Part shown: piece by piece, positions 1 through 6,048 of the stretch
Layout of the letters: every line of letters starts with the position of its first letter
Numbering within the stretch: position 1 is the first letter of the stretch
Source: Spirochaetaceae bacterium
GTDB taxonomy: Bacteria; Spirochaetota; Spirochaetia; Treponematales; Breznakiellaceae
Direction: 5' to 3'
Assembly: GCA_031278575.1 (NCBI GenBank)
Contig: JAITKD010000244.1
Location: 1 to 6,851, forward strand
Length of the DNA stretch: 6,851 nucleotides
The notes under the pieces: generated by a model
The model's database searches: none
What the model saw: only the letters and a program-made list of their open reading frames with translations
What the model was told of the DNA's origin: nothing
Program-made: the position numbers and the translations under genes

Positions 1-101
1 AAAAATTCTTCCCCCTGGGTAAAGGCGTCTTGGGCAAACCCCTGGGCCAAAAACAGCGCCCATAAGCCCAGCCCCAGGCCAAATCGCTTCAATAGTACCA
101 T
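1..101 (-). CDS. N-terminus of a secreted protein (partial, runs off the left edge)
   Basis: Reading leftward from the ATG at 101-99, 33 codons are open to the window edge. The translation starts MVLLKRFGLGLGLWALFLAQ and continues GFAQDAFTQGEEF. This is a textbook Sec signal peptide: a basic n-region (K5, R6), a hydrophobic core from about residue 7 to 18, and a likely signal peptidase I site after GFA, leaving a mature protein that begins QD. There is no lipobox cysteine, so it is probably not a lipoprotein. A GGGGAG Shine-Dalgarno lies about four bases upstream of the ATG and supports this start. The mature part (AFTQGEEF) resembles the start of a TPR-type helix as seen in spirochaete periplasmic proteins, but too little is visible to assign a family. 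It is divergent from the metallophosphoesterase block. Confidence 0.72.
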   Translation of the reverse strand, partial: MVLLKRFGLGLGLWALFLAQGFAQDAFTQGEEF

Positions 102-201
102 AAGCTCCCCATAACGCCGGTCCCCCTGTTTTAACGATTTGACAGGAAGGCCTAAAACAATTAATCTCATAATAAGGCTGTTTTAAAATCATGGTCCGAA
201 A

Positions 202-251
202 GGCCCGTGATTAAAAAAACAAGCCGCCTTAGATTAAGGAAAAAACGGGCC
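202..251. repeat. Nested inverted repeat
   Basis: GGCCCGT at 202-208 is the exact reverse complement of ACGGGCC at 245-251. Inside it, CCTTA at 227-231 and TAAGG at 235-239 form a second 5-bp stem with a 3-base loop. No U-run follows on either strand in a position that would make an intrinsic terminator. Function is unknown. It could be part of the divergent control region or a chance structure in a region with many CCGG/GGCC-like words. Confidence 0.4.
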
Positions 252-280
252 CCGTAGGGTTTAACCGCTTTTTCTACGGC

Positions 281-294
281 TGGTTTTAAAACCA
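281..294. repeat. 14-bp perfect palindrome (possible operator)
   Basis: TGGTTTTAAAACCA is a perfect palindrome. It lies just upstream of the -10-like TATAAA at 319-324 and close to a second perfect palindrome, GAACCGGTTC at 306-315. Two dyads in front of a candidate promoter could be regulator binding sites. No family consensus was recognised. The core TTTTAAAACC also occurs at 2042-2051 before pdxY and at 6711-6720 beside the argR promoter, which may simply reflect AT-rich promoter DNA. Confidence 0.35.
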
Positions 295-350
295 ACCGAA
301 TTTTGGAACCGGTTCATATATAAAGATACCACAAAGAAGCGGAAAAAGTC

Positions 351-422
351 ATGATCAAGACAAGGATTGTTTCCCGGAAATTACAACGTTCTTCCATAAA
401 TTGTATTTTGAAAAGACCGTGA
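351..422 (+). CDS. Possible 23-aa basic upstream peptide
   Basis: ATG at 351 opens a 23-codon frame ending in TGA at 420-422. The peptide begins MIKTRIVSRKLQRSS and carries seven Lys/Arg and no acidic residues. Its stop codon overlaps the GAGG Shine-Dalgarno (421-424) of the downstream metallophosphoesterase (TGAGGATTATG). The same stop/SD overlap is used between argR and pgi in this window (TGAGGAAGTTATG), so translational coupling is possible. The ribosome site in front of 351 is weak (GGAAAAAG). No homolog was recognised and a chance frame is the main alternative. Confidence 0.22.
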   Translation: MIKTRIVSRKLQRSSINCILKRP

Positions 423-427
423 GGATT

Positions 428-1093
428 ATGAAAATATTATGTATATCCGATCATATCGATCCGCTGGTGTATTCAAACTCCATTAAAGAACGTTTTAAGG
501 ACATTGACTTGGTATTAAGCGCCGGGGATCTTCCCATGGAATATCTGGAGTTTGTTGTTTCGAGCCTCAACAAAACCCTGTTTTTTGTGTTTGGAAATCA
601 TAACCTTACCGAATTTTACCGGTATAAACAATCCAATACCATTATCCCCCATAGGTGGATAGAGAATGAAACGGACTACGGCTCCGGGGCCACCCATATT
701 GGTTCCAAGGTAAAAACAGAAGAAGGGCTTATCATAGCCGGCCTGGGGGGATCCATGCGGTATAATCAGGGGGAAAATCAGTATACCGACTTCCGGATGA
801 AACTTGAAATTTTAAAACTCATCCCCGCCATGATCATCAACCGGATCTTTCGGGGGAGATTTTTAGATATACTCCTGACCCATGCGTCTCCCCGGGGCAT
901 CCATGATAAGGAGGATCTCTGCCACCGGGGATTCAAATCTTTTTTGTGGTTTATGCGGGTTTTTAAACCTAAATATCTCATCCATGGGCATATCCATCTT
1001 TATGATTTATCGGACATCAGAACCACCCGGTATCAGGATACCCTGGTGGTAAATGCCTTTAGCCATTATGTAATTGATACAAGGGAAAAATAA
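428..1093 (+). CDS. Calcineurin-like metallophosphoesterase
   Basis: This 221-aa protein belongs to the dimetal calcineurin-like phosphoesterase superfamily. It is probably a cytoplasmic phosphomonoesterase or phosphodiesterase; the substrate is unknown. Visible motifs in order are SDHIDP (7-12, first Asp ligand D8), GDLP (33-36), GNHN (56-59), TH (151-152) and HGHIH (186-190), which together cover the expected metal ligands. The usual His of the first D-x-H motif is Ile10. From memory, this SD-x-[IV]-x-P-x-[LV]-YS form recurs in a subgroup of small bacterial phosphoesterases, so it is probably not a defect. The ATG at 428 is preferred over the in-frame TTG at 401, because MKILCISD is a typical family start and GAGG lies just upstream, although the spacing is short (3 bases). 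The next gene's ATG follows the TAA directly, so the pair is very likely co-transcribed and functionally linked. It is visibly AT-richer than the later genes. Confidence 0.85.
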   Translation: MKILCISDHIDPLVYSNSIKERFKDIDLVLSAGDLPMEYLEFVVSSLNKTLFFVFGNHNLTEFYRYKQSNTIIPHRWIENETDYGSGATHIGSKVKTEEGLIIAGLGGSMRYNQGENQYTDFRMKLEILKLIPAMIINRIFRGRFLDILLTHASPRGIHDKEDLCHRGFKSFLWFMRVFKPKYLIHGHIHLYDLSDIRTTRYQDTLVVNAFSHYVIDTREK

Positions 1094-2017
1094 ATGGGAA
1101 ATATGTTTACCATACGGGCAGCGGAAGATTTTTCAAAAGCCCGGGGCCGGGCCATTCTTTCCCGGATTCAGCATTTTATGAATACCGATAAGGACAAGCT
1201 CCTCTCTTTTAACGATGTAAAGGAGATCCTTAAACCAAAAAACCAAACCTATAAGGGGATGCGGACGGTTCCGCTTGACCTTATTGTGGGCAGCGAAGGC
1301 CGGTACCGGGACTTTAACAAATATTTCCTGCCGAAGTCGGATCACCTGAAATCCCGCTGGGTCCGGGTTGACGAAGCCCATATCCGGGATATCATCCTGC
1401 CCCCCATCCAGCTTTACGAAATCGGCGGGGTCTATTTTGTCCGGGACGGAAACCACCGGGTTTCGGTGGCAAGGAGCCAGGGGATTGAGATGATCGACGC
1501 CGAGGTAATCAGCCTTTCCAGCGAAATAACCATTGAGCCTTCCATGACCACCGATGATCTCCGGGAGCGGATCATCGGCGTAGAAAAAAAGGCCTTTTAT
1601 GAAAAAACCGATTTTGGAAAATACACCCATTGTTATGATTTGGATTTCAGTATGCCCGGCCGGTATGACGTGATCTACAACCATATTTTGGTCCATAAAT
1701 ATTATCTTAACCAGGGAATTCCTGATGAAATTCCCTTTTCCGAGGCCCTGGTTTCCTGGTATAATCACGTATACGAACCGATTATCAAAATAATCAAGGA
1801 TGAACGGCTTTATCTTCATTTCCCCGGCAGGACCCCGGGGGATCTGTACGTCTGGATCGTCAAACATTGGGATTTTCTGAAAAAAAAATACGGCATCCTC
1901 TATCCCATTTCCGACGCGGCCCGGGACTTCTCCCAAAAATACGGAAAAACCAGGGCAAAATTCGTCCAGTTTATAACGGCCCTGTTCCGCAAGTTGGTAC
2001 GCCGGCCCCGGTCCTGA
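1094..2017 (+). CDS. ParB/sulfiredoxin-fold nuclease-like protein
   Basis: This 307-aa protein has a ParB/Srx-type domain from about residue 58 to 138. The visible hallmarks are VPLDLIVGSEGRYRDF (59-74), LPPIQLYEI (102-110) and RDGNHRVSVAR (117-127). The DGNHR motif (118-122) sits where ParB has GERR and where sulfiredoxin and free-serine kinases of the same fold have their nucleotide-binding motifs. The rest (about 140-307) is unrecognised and ends in a very basic tail (LFRKLVRRPRS). No ParB helix-turn-helix is evident and no parA is adjacent, so chromosome partitioning is unlikely. A nucleotide-dependent enzyme or regulator is more plausible. The ATG follows the phosphoesterase TAA with no gap, with AAGGG eight bases upstream; a second ATG at 1103 is less well placed. 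A 52-base gap separates it from pdxY. Confidence 0.72.
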   Translation: MGNMFTIRAAEDFSKARGRAILSRIQHFMNTDKDKLLSFNDVKEILKPKNQTYKGMRTVPLDLIVGSEGRYRDFNKYFLPKSDHLKSRWVRVDEAHIRDIILPPIQLYEIGGVYFVRDGNHRVSVARSQGIEMIDAEVISLSSEITIEPSMTTDDLRERIIGVEKKAFYEKTDFGKYTHCYDLDFSMPGRYDVIYNHILVHKYYLNQGIPDEIPFSEALVSWYNHVYEPIIKIIKDERLYLHFPGRTPGDLYVWIVKHWDFLKKKYGILYPISDAARDFSQKYGKTRAKFVQFITALFRKLVRRPRS

Positions 2018-2069
2018 TGGCGGCCTGTTACCGGCGGGCGATTTTAAAACCGATTAAGGAAGGTTTTTG

Positions 2070-2933
2070 GTGGCTATTTTATCAATACAGTCCCATGTAA
2101 CCTATGGATACGCGGGAAACAGCGCCGCGGTGTTTCCCCTCCAGCGGATGGGCCATACGGTCTGGGCGATTAACACGGTGGAATTTTCCAACCATACCGG
2201 ATACGGCTCCTGGCGGGGAAAGGCCCTGGGGGCGGAAATGACCGCCGAATTGGTCCGGGGCTTGGATGAACGGGGCGTTTTGAAGGACTGCGCGGCGGTC
2301 CTCTCCGGATACATGGGGGATGTCCCGGTGGGGCAGGCGATTATGGATACGGTCCGGCTGGTACGGCTCAAGGCGCCCGGCGCCCTTTATTGCTGCGATC
2401 CGGTGATGGGGGATATGGGCCAGGGCCTTTACGTCAAGCCGGGCATCCCGGAGGTTTTTAAAAACGAAATCATCACCCTCGCGGACCTCCTCACCCCCAA
2501 CCAATTTGAGCTTGAGGTTTTAACCGGCATGGAGACCGGGGATATTACCGGCGCCCGTAAAGCCATAGACCTGCTCCACCGCCGGGGCCCCCGGGTGGTC
2601 CTGGTTACCAGCTACCGGGAAGGGAAGCCCCGCACCGATCCAGGGGGGCATATCGATATGCTGGTCTCCTCCGAAACCGGAGCCTACCGGATCCGTACCC
2701 CGGAACTTCCCTTTGACACGGTCATGTCCGGGTCCGGGGACCTGACCGCCGCGGTTTTTTTATCCCGTTACCTTGAAACCGGGGACGCTAAAGACGCCCT
2801 GGAGCTTACCACGGGGTCAATCTATGGCATTATGGAAGCCACTTTTAAGGCCCGGAGCGGGGAACTTTGTATTATAGCGGCTCAAAACGAATTGACGAGC
2901 CCCTCCCGGTCCTTTGCCGCGGTCCGGCTGTAG
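2070..2933 (+). CDS. pdxY: Pyridoxal kinase PdxY
   Basis: PdxY phosphorylates pyridoxal with ATP to make pyridoxal 5'-phosphate in the vitamin B6 salvage pathway, in the cytoplasm. The fold is ribokinase/PfkB-like. The protein is 287 aa, the same length as E. coli PdxY, and follows it from end to end: IQSHVTYGYAGNSA (6-19), FSNHTGYG, LSGYMGD, CDPVMGD (109-115), TPNQFELE (142-149), the anion-hole/catalytic SGSGD (220-224, D224 the presumed base) and the terminal pattern IIAAQ...F-A--L. The start is either GTG at 2070 or the adjacent TTG at 2067. AGGAAGG at 2057-2063 gives GTG the better spacing (6 bases). It ends 13 bases before the next ATG, so co-expression with the peptidase-like gene is likely. 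Whether de novo PLP synthesis exists in this organism cannot be seen here. Confidence 0.93.
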   Translation: MAILSIQSHVTYGYAGNSAAVFPLQRMGHTVWAINTVEFSNHTGYGSWRGKALGAEMTAELVRGLDERGVLKDCAAVLSGYMGDVPVGQAIMDTVRLVRLKAPGALYCCDPVMGDMGQGLYVKPGIPEVFKNEIITLADLLTPNQFELEVLTGMETGDITGARKAIDLLHRRGPRVVLVTSYREGKPRTDPGGHIDMLVSSETGAYRIRTPELPFDTVMSGSGDLTAAVFLSRYLETGDAKDALELTTGSIYGIMEATFKARSGELCIIAAQNELTSPSRSFAAVRL

Positions 2934-2946
2934 GGTACCGGAACCG

Positions 2947-3849
2947 ATGACCCCCCCCCTCTCGGAAGTCCCCTACGGTTGTTTTAAGGAATTTATCGCC
3001 CCCGGGACGGATCGGTTTGCCTTTCTGAACGCCCTGTTGGATAAATTGGCCCTGCGGAGTTCAATCCTTACCCTTTCAGGAAACCGGCATTTTATGGTTT
3101 TTCCGCACCGGGAGGAACCGGGTTCGCCCTCCCGGACCGGGGCCGCCCCCTTGGTTCTGGTGGCCCATTACGACCGGGCGGCGGATAGTCCCGGGGCCAA
3201 CGATAACAGCGCCGCGGTATTTCTTCTTTTAGAGACGGCGATAAAGCTGGGGCAAAAAAAGGCCACGGATTGGATGATTATTTTTACCGATAAAGAAGAA
3301 TTGACCGGGGACGAGGGCATCAAAAGCCAGGGGTCCTATACCTTGGCCGCGGGTTTACGGCAGGCCGGCCTTGGAGGGGGGCGGTTTTTTATCTTTGACG
3401 CCTGCGGTACCGGGGACACCCTGATTATTTCCACCACCGCCGATCATCTGATAAAAAATGAACGGGGGCCGGGGATAATCAAAACAAAACAGGCGGTACA
3501 GCGGCTGCGAAACCTGGCCCTGGAAACCGCCCGGGAACTCCACCTGGATAAGGCGCTGCTTTTGCCGACCCCCTTTTCCGACGATGCGGGCTTTTTACGG
3601 GCGGGTATTCCCGCCCAGACCATCACGGTCCTCCCCGGAAGTGAAGCGGGCCCCTTTATTTCCCTTTTACGGAACAAACCCGGTCTGGCCCAGGCCCTGA
3701 TAAACCGGGAAGCGCGAAAAAATTACGATCCCCTTTTAATCCCCGAAACCTGGCGCTGCCTCAACGGGCCCAAAGACAGCCGCCGCCGGCTTACCCCGGA
3801 ACATTTTTCCCAGGTGGTACGTTTCGCCTGCGCCTTGAGTAAAAATTGA
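2947..3849 (+). CDS. M28-family (aminopeptidase-like) zinc hydrolase homologue
   Basis: This 300-aa protein has the order of motifs seen in M28 zinc aminopeptidases: VLVAHYDR (H74, D76), SPGANDNSAAV (D86, bridging metal ligand), TDKEELTGDEG (E117-E118, catalytic base and ligand), FDACGTGD (D151) and SDDAGFLRAGIPA (from S211). The last ligand is normally the His of an H-T-P-x-D segment. Here the matching stretch reads LNGPKDSRRRLTPEHF, with N273 at the His position. Activity may be altered or lost, or the partner residue may come from elsewhere. There is no signal peptide, so it is probably cytoplasmic, and the substrate is unknown. The ATG at 2947 is chosen, with AGGG 11 bases upstream overlapping the pdxY stop; a TTG at 2914 would overlap pdxY. 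A 9-C run lies in codons 2-5. It converges on the flavin reductase with a 10-base gap. Confidence 0.7.
   Translation: MTPPLSEVPYGCFKEFIAPGTDRFAFLNALLDKLALRSSILTLSGNRHFMVFPHREEPGSPSRTGAAPLVLVAHYDRAADSPGANDNSAAVFLLLETAIKLGQKKATDWMIIFTDKEELTGDEGIKSQGSYTLAAGLRQAGLGGGRFFIFDACGTGDTLIISTTADHLIKNERGPGIIKTKQAVQRLRNLALETARELHLDKALLLPTPFSDDAGFLRAGIPAQTITVLPGSEAGPFISLLRNKPGLAQALINREARKNYDPLLIPETWRCLNGPKDSRRRLTPEHFSQVVRFACALSKN
2951..2959 (+). repeat. C9 homopolymer immediately after a start codon
   Basis: Nine consecutive C bases occupy codons 2-5 of the M28-like gene, beginning one base after its ATG (2947-2949). A gain or loss of one C shifts the frame for the whole gene. Such tracts are classic sites of slipped-strand phase variation, including poly-G/C tracts in treponemes. 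The only in-frame start further upstream (TTG at 2914) also reads through the tract. Confidence 0.7.
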
Positions 3850-3859
3850 CAACGAGGGA

Positions 3860-4411
3860 TCATCCCCCCCGGTTCACCATTAACGCTAAAATTTCCCCGA
3901 TAAACATCCGGTGGTAATCCCGCTTCGGATAGTTCTCTTCGATGGAGGGATCCAGAAATTCCGCGGGATCAAAATCGTGGGCGTACCGTTTACGGCACAC
4001 CATAATCTCCGACGCTTCCCTAAAACCGATGCCGCCCGCGGCTTTGCCCCCTTCAAACGCCAGGGGGGTAAGGCCGGTTTCCGCGGCCTTATCCGTGTCC
4101 CGGCCCGAACGGTTCCCGCAGATCTCCAAAGCCCTTCGGTAGCTTTTATCGAAGAACGAAAGGGTAAAAAGGGGCGCGGCCCGGACGAATTCAACGGTAT
4201 ACCGGGTAGGCCGGATAAATATAAAGGCCGTATTCCGGCCCCAGAGTACCCCAAGCCCGCCCCAGGAGGCGGTCATGGTGTTCCAGTTGCCCCTTCCCTC
4301 CCGGAGGTTTCCCGCGGTGATCAACATCCATTCATCCCCAATCCGGACGGCGGGGGAGCCGGAAAATTCCCGAATATCCTTTTCTACCCAGCGGTTATCC
4401 GCGGGAATCAC
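3860..4411 (-). CDS. Flavin reductase / flavoredoxin family protein
   Basis: This 183-aa FMN-binding split-barrel protein is of the flavin reductase-like family. The flavoredoxin-type signature is clear: GDEWMLITAG (25-34), NTMTASWGGLGVLW (44-57), an FIRPTRYT segment (65-72, probable flavin phosphate contacts), FTLSFFD (82-88) and CGNRSGRD (98-105). It is expected to bind FMN and move electrons to or from a partner; the partner is not identifiable here. The nearest canonical in-frame start is GTG at 4411-4409. However, the strong AAGGAGG at 4438-4432 is 20 bases from that GTG and only 5 bases from an in-frame ACG (4426-4424), which would add five residues (start-TNQKE). It lies 37 bases after the pgi stop when counted from GTG, and 22 from ACG, so it is the distal gene of the argR-pgi transcript. 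Confidence 0.85.
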   Translation of the reverse strand: MIPADNRWVEKDIREFSGSPAVRIGDEWMLITAGNLREGRGNWNTMTASWGGLGVLWGRNTAFIFIRPTRYTVEFVRAAPLFTLSFFDKSYRRALEICGNRSGRDTDKAAETGLTPLAFEGGKAAGGIGFREASEIMVCRKRYAHDFDPAEFLDPSIEENYPKRDYHRMFIGEILALMVNRGG

Positions 4412-4431
4412 TTCTTTCTGGTTCGTATGAT

Positions 4432-4438
4432 CCTCCTT
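4432..4438 (-). promoter_or_regulatory. Strong Shine-Dalgarno facing an ACG codon
   Basis: On the minus strand AAGGAGG is followed by ATCAT and then ACG. This is the best Shine-Dalgarno in the window and has ideal 5-base spacing, but it does not face ATG, GTG or TTG. The in-frame GTG of the flavin reductase is 20 bases away. Either ACG is used, GTG is used with loose spacing, or the strain or read carries a T-to-C change in an ancestral ATG. Confidence 0.7.
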
Positions 4439-4448
4439 GGCCGTCCGG

Positions 4449-6041
4449 TTATACCCCTAAAATCCCGCTATAGGCATCCAGAACGGAATCCCCGGAACTG
4501 CCCCCGGCCCGGGCGGCCAAAACTTTTTTGGTCAGGACCTTTCCCAACTGGACCCCCTCCTGATCAAAACTATTGATGTTCCAGATAAAACCCTGGAACA
4601 TAACCTTATTTTCAAAATGGGCCAGGAGCGCCCCCAGGGCTTTGGGGGTGAGGCGTTTACCGTAGATAAGACTGGAGGGGCGGCCCCCAAGGAATTCCCT
4701 GTTCCGGTTCGTGTCGGTCTTGCCCTTGGCAAAAGCCACAATCTGAGCCGCCAGGTTTGCCTTGAGTTTGGTTTGACTCCCGGAACCGTCCACCTCCACA
4801 TCATCCCCCCGCTGACTTTCGGTAAAAGCCACGAATTGCAGGGGGACGATGTCCGTGCCCTGGTGGAGGAGCTGATAAAAAGAATGCTGCCCATTGGTAC
4901 CGGGTTCCCCAAAAACCACGGGCCCCGTGGAATAGGCCAGGGGGACGCCGTCCCGGTTGACCCGTTTACCGTTGGACTCCATATCAAGCTGTTGGAGGTG
5001 GGCGGGGAACCGGGAAAGGGCCTGGCTGTAGGGGAGAATGGCCGTATAGGGGTACCCCAGAAAATTCCGTTCCCACACGCCGATCAGGGCGTCCAACAGG
5101 GCGGCATTGGCCGCGGCCTTTGGTTCCCGGGCGTTTTGGTCCGCCTCGTGGGCGCCCGCGAGGAGTTCCGAAAACACCTCCGGCCCAAAGGCCAGGGAGA
5201 GGATCACCCCCCCCACCGCGGAGGTAGAAGAGTAGCGGCCGCCGATAAAATCATCGATATAAAAGGAATCAAGGTAGGCGGGGTTACGGGCCAGGGGGCT
5301 GGTTTCGCTGGTTACCGCGGCCAGGTGTTTGCGGGGATCCAGCCCCGCCCGGATGAGTTTTTCCTTGATAAAAAGTTCGTTTGCCAGGGTTTCCTGGGTC
5401 GTACCGCTTTTGGAAACCAGGATAAAGATGGTTTCTTCCAGGTTACCGGAAGCGGCTGTCTGGGAGGCGTCGTCGGGATCCACGTTGGAGATAAACTTCG
5501 CCTGTAAACGGCCCTTCCCCTCGGCGGCGGCCCAATTTTCCAGGGCAAGGTACAGGGCCCGGGGCCCCAGGTCGGAGCCGCCGATGCCGATCTGCACCGC
5601 CGTGGTAAAGGCCTTTCCCGTGGAGCCCCGGATCTTACCGGCATGGACCGCCGCGGCAAAGGCCGAAAACCGGTCCCGTTCCCGGGCGTAAAATTCCCCC
5701 AGATTCTTCCCTTCATGGAGAACCGGTTTTCCCAGTTGTCCCCGGAGCAGGTGGTGGAGAACCTTCCGGTTTTCCCCGGTATTCATGGTTTCCCCCTCAA
5801 CCAGGGCCCGGTACTTCCCCACAAGCTCCTGCTCATCCGCCAGGGCCTGGAGGGCCTCCAGCACGGGATCATCCACCGCCTTCGCCGCCCAGGAATAGGT
5901 AAGCCCCGCGGCCAGGGGAACCGCCGCTTTCCGTACCCGTTCCCCAGTAAGCCGTGAGGCAAAATCAAACCCCTTACCCCGGGGGGCAAGTTCCAAAAGC
6001 CGCTTATACGCCGCGGTCTTATCAAAATCGTTATAGTTCAT
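4449..6041 (-). CDS. pgi: Glucose-6-phosphate isomerase
   Basis: Pgi interconverts glucose 6-phosphate and fructose 6-phosphate in glycolysis and gluconeogenesis, in the cytoplasm. The 530-aa length is usual for bacterial long-form Pgi. Signatures in order are QIGIGGSDLGPRALY (150-164), the SIS-domain phosphate loop VSKSGTTQET (209-218), GGRYSSTSAVG (267-277), LDMESNGKRV (352-361, presumed catalytic E355), GTNGQHSFYQLLHQGT (381-396, H386) and FDQEGVQLGK (492-501, K501). All the catalytic residues expected from the rabbit and E. coli enzymes are present. Small departures from the usual signatures (S272 where the first pattern expects a hydrophobic residue or Thr, and GVQ for GVE) look like lineage variation. 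The ATG is preceded by GAGGAAG, which overlaps the argR TGA (gap of 7 bases), so translation is probably coupled to argR. The flavin reductase follows. Confidence 0.98.
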   Translation of the reverse strand: MNYNDFDKTAAYKRLLELAPRGKGFDFASRLTGERVRKAAVPLAAGLTYSWAAKAVDDPVLEALQALADEQELVGKYRALVEGETMNTGENRKVLHHLLRGQLGKPVLHEGKNLGEFYARERDRFSAFAAAVHAGKIRGSTGKAFTTAVQIGIGGSDLGPRALYLALENWAAAEGKGRLQAKFISNVDPDDASQTAASGNLEETIFILVSKSGTTQETLANELFIKEKLIRAGLDPRKHLAAVTSETSPLARNPAYLDSFYIDDFIGGRYSSTSAVGGVILSLAFGPEVFSELLAGAHEADQNAREPKAAANAALLDALIGVWERNFLGYPYTAILPYSQALSRFPAHLQQLDMESNGKRVNRDGVPLAYSTGPVVFGEPGTNGQHSFYQLLHQGTDIVPLQFVAFTESQRGDDVEVDGSGSQTKLKANLAAQIVAFAKGKTDTNRNREFLGGRPSSLIYGKRLTPKALGALLAHFENKVMFQGFIWNINSFDQEGVQLGKVLTKKVLAARAGGSSGDSVLDAYSGILGV

Positions 6042-6048
6042 AACTTCC

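Larger units (their letters stand above)
102..427. other. Divergent intergenic region, palindrome-rich
   Basis: These 326 bases separate a leftward secreted-protein gene from the rightward metallophosphoesterase and must hold both promoters, but no convincing -35/-10 pair was found for either. Rightward, TATAAA at 319-324 could be a -10 without a good -35. A perfect TTGACA lies at 139-144, but only TAATCT follows at the right distance. Leftward, TATTAT (complement of 169-174) could be a -10, again without a -35. The region contains several inverted repeats, listed separately, and a near-direct repeat: GGCTGTTTTAAAATC at about 176-190 and GGCTGGTTTTAAAACC at about 278-293. A short reading frame at 351-422 is listed separately. 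Confidence 0.6.

Noticed and set aside
139..167. TTGACA as a rightward promoter -35
   Set aside because: At 17 bases it meets only TAATCT, and the next AT-rich -10-like word is over 22 bases away. It would also give a leader of about 250 bases.
1133..1936. Long leftward open frame (267 codons) opposite the ParB-like gene
   Set aside because: The sense strand carries the recognisable ParB/Srx motifs and abuts the upstream gene. The antisense product has no recognisable domain.
2001..2045. GCCGG/CCGGC stem followed by ATTTT as a terminator before pdxY
   Set aside because: The 5-bp stem has a 25-base loop, and seven bases separate it from a run of only four T bases.
3911..4576. Rightward open frame (221 codons) opposite the flavin reductase and the end of pgi
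   Set aside because: It crosses the junction of two well-supported leftward genes and its product is low-complexity, rich in Pro, Gly and Arg.
4617..5507. Long rightward open frame (296 codons) opposite pgi
   Set aside because: It is antisense to conserved Pgi motifs, has no family signature and is explained by the high-GC codon pattern of pgi.
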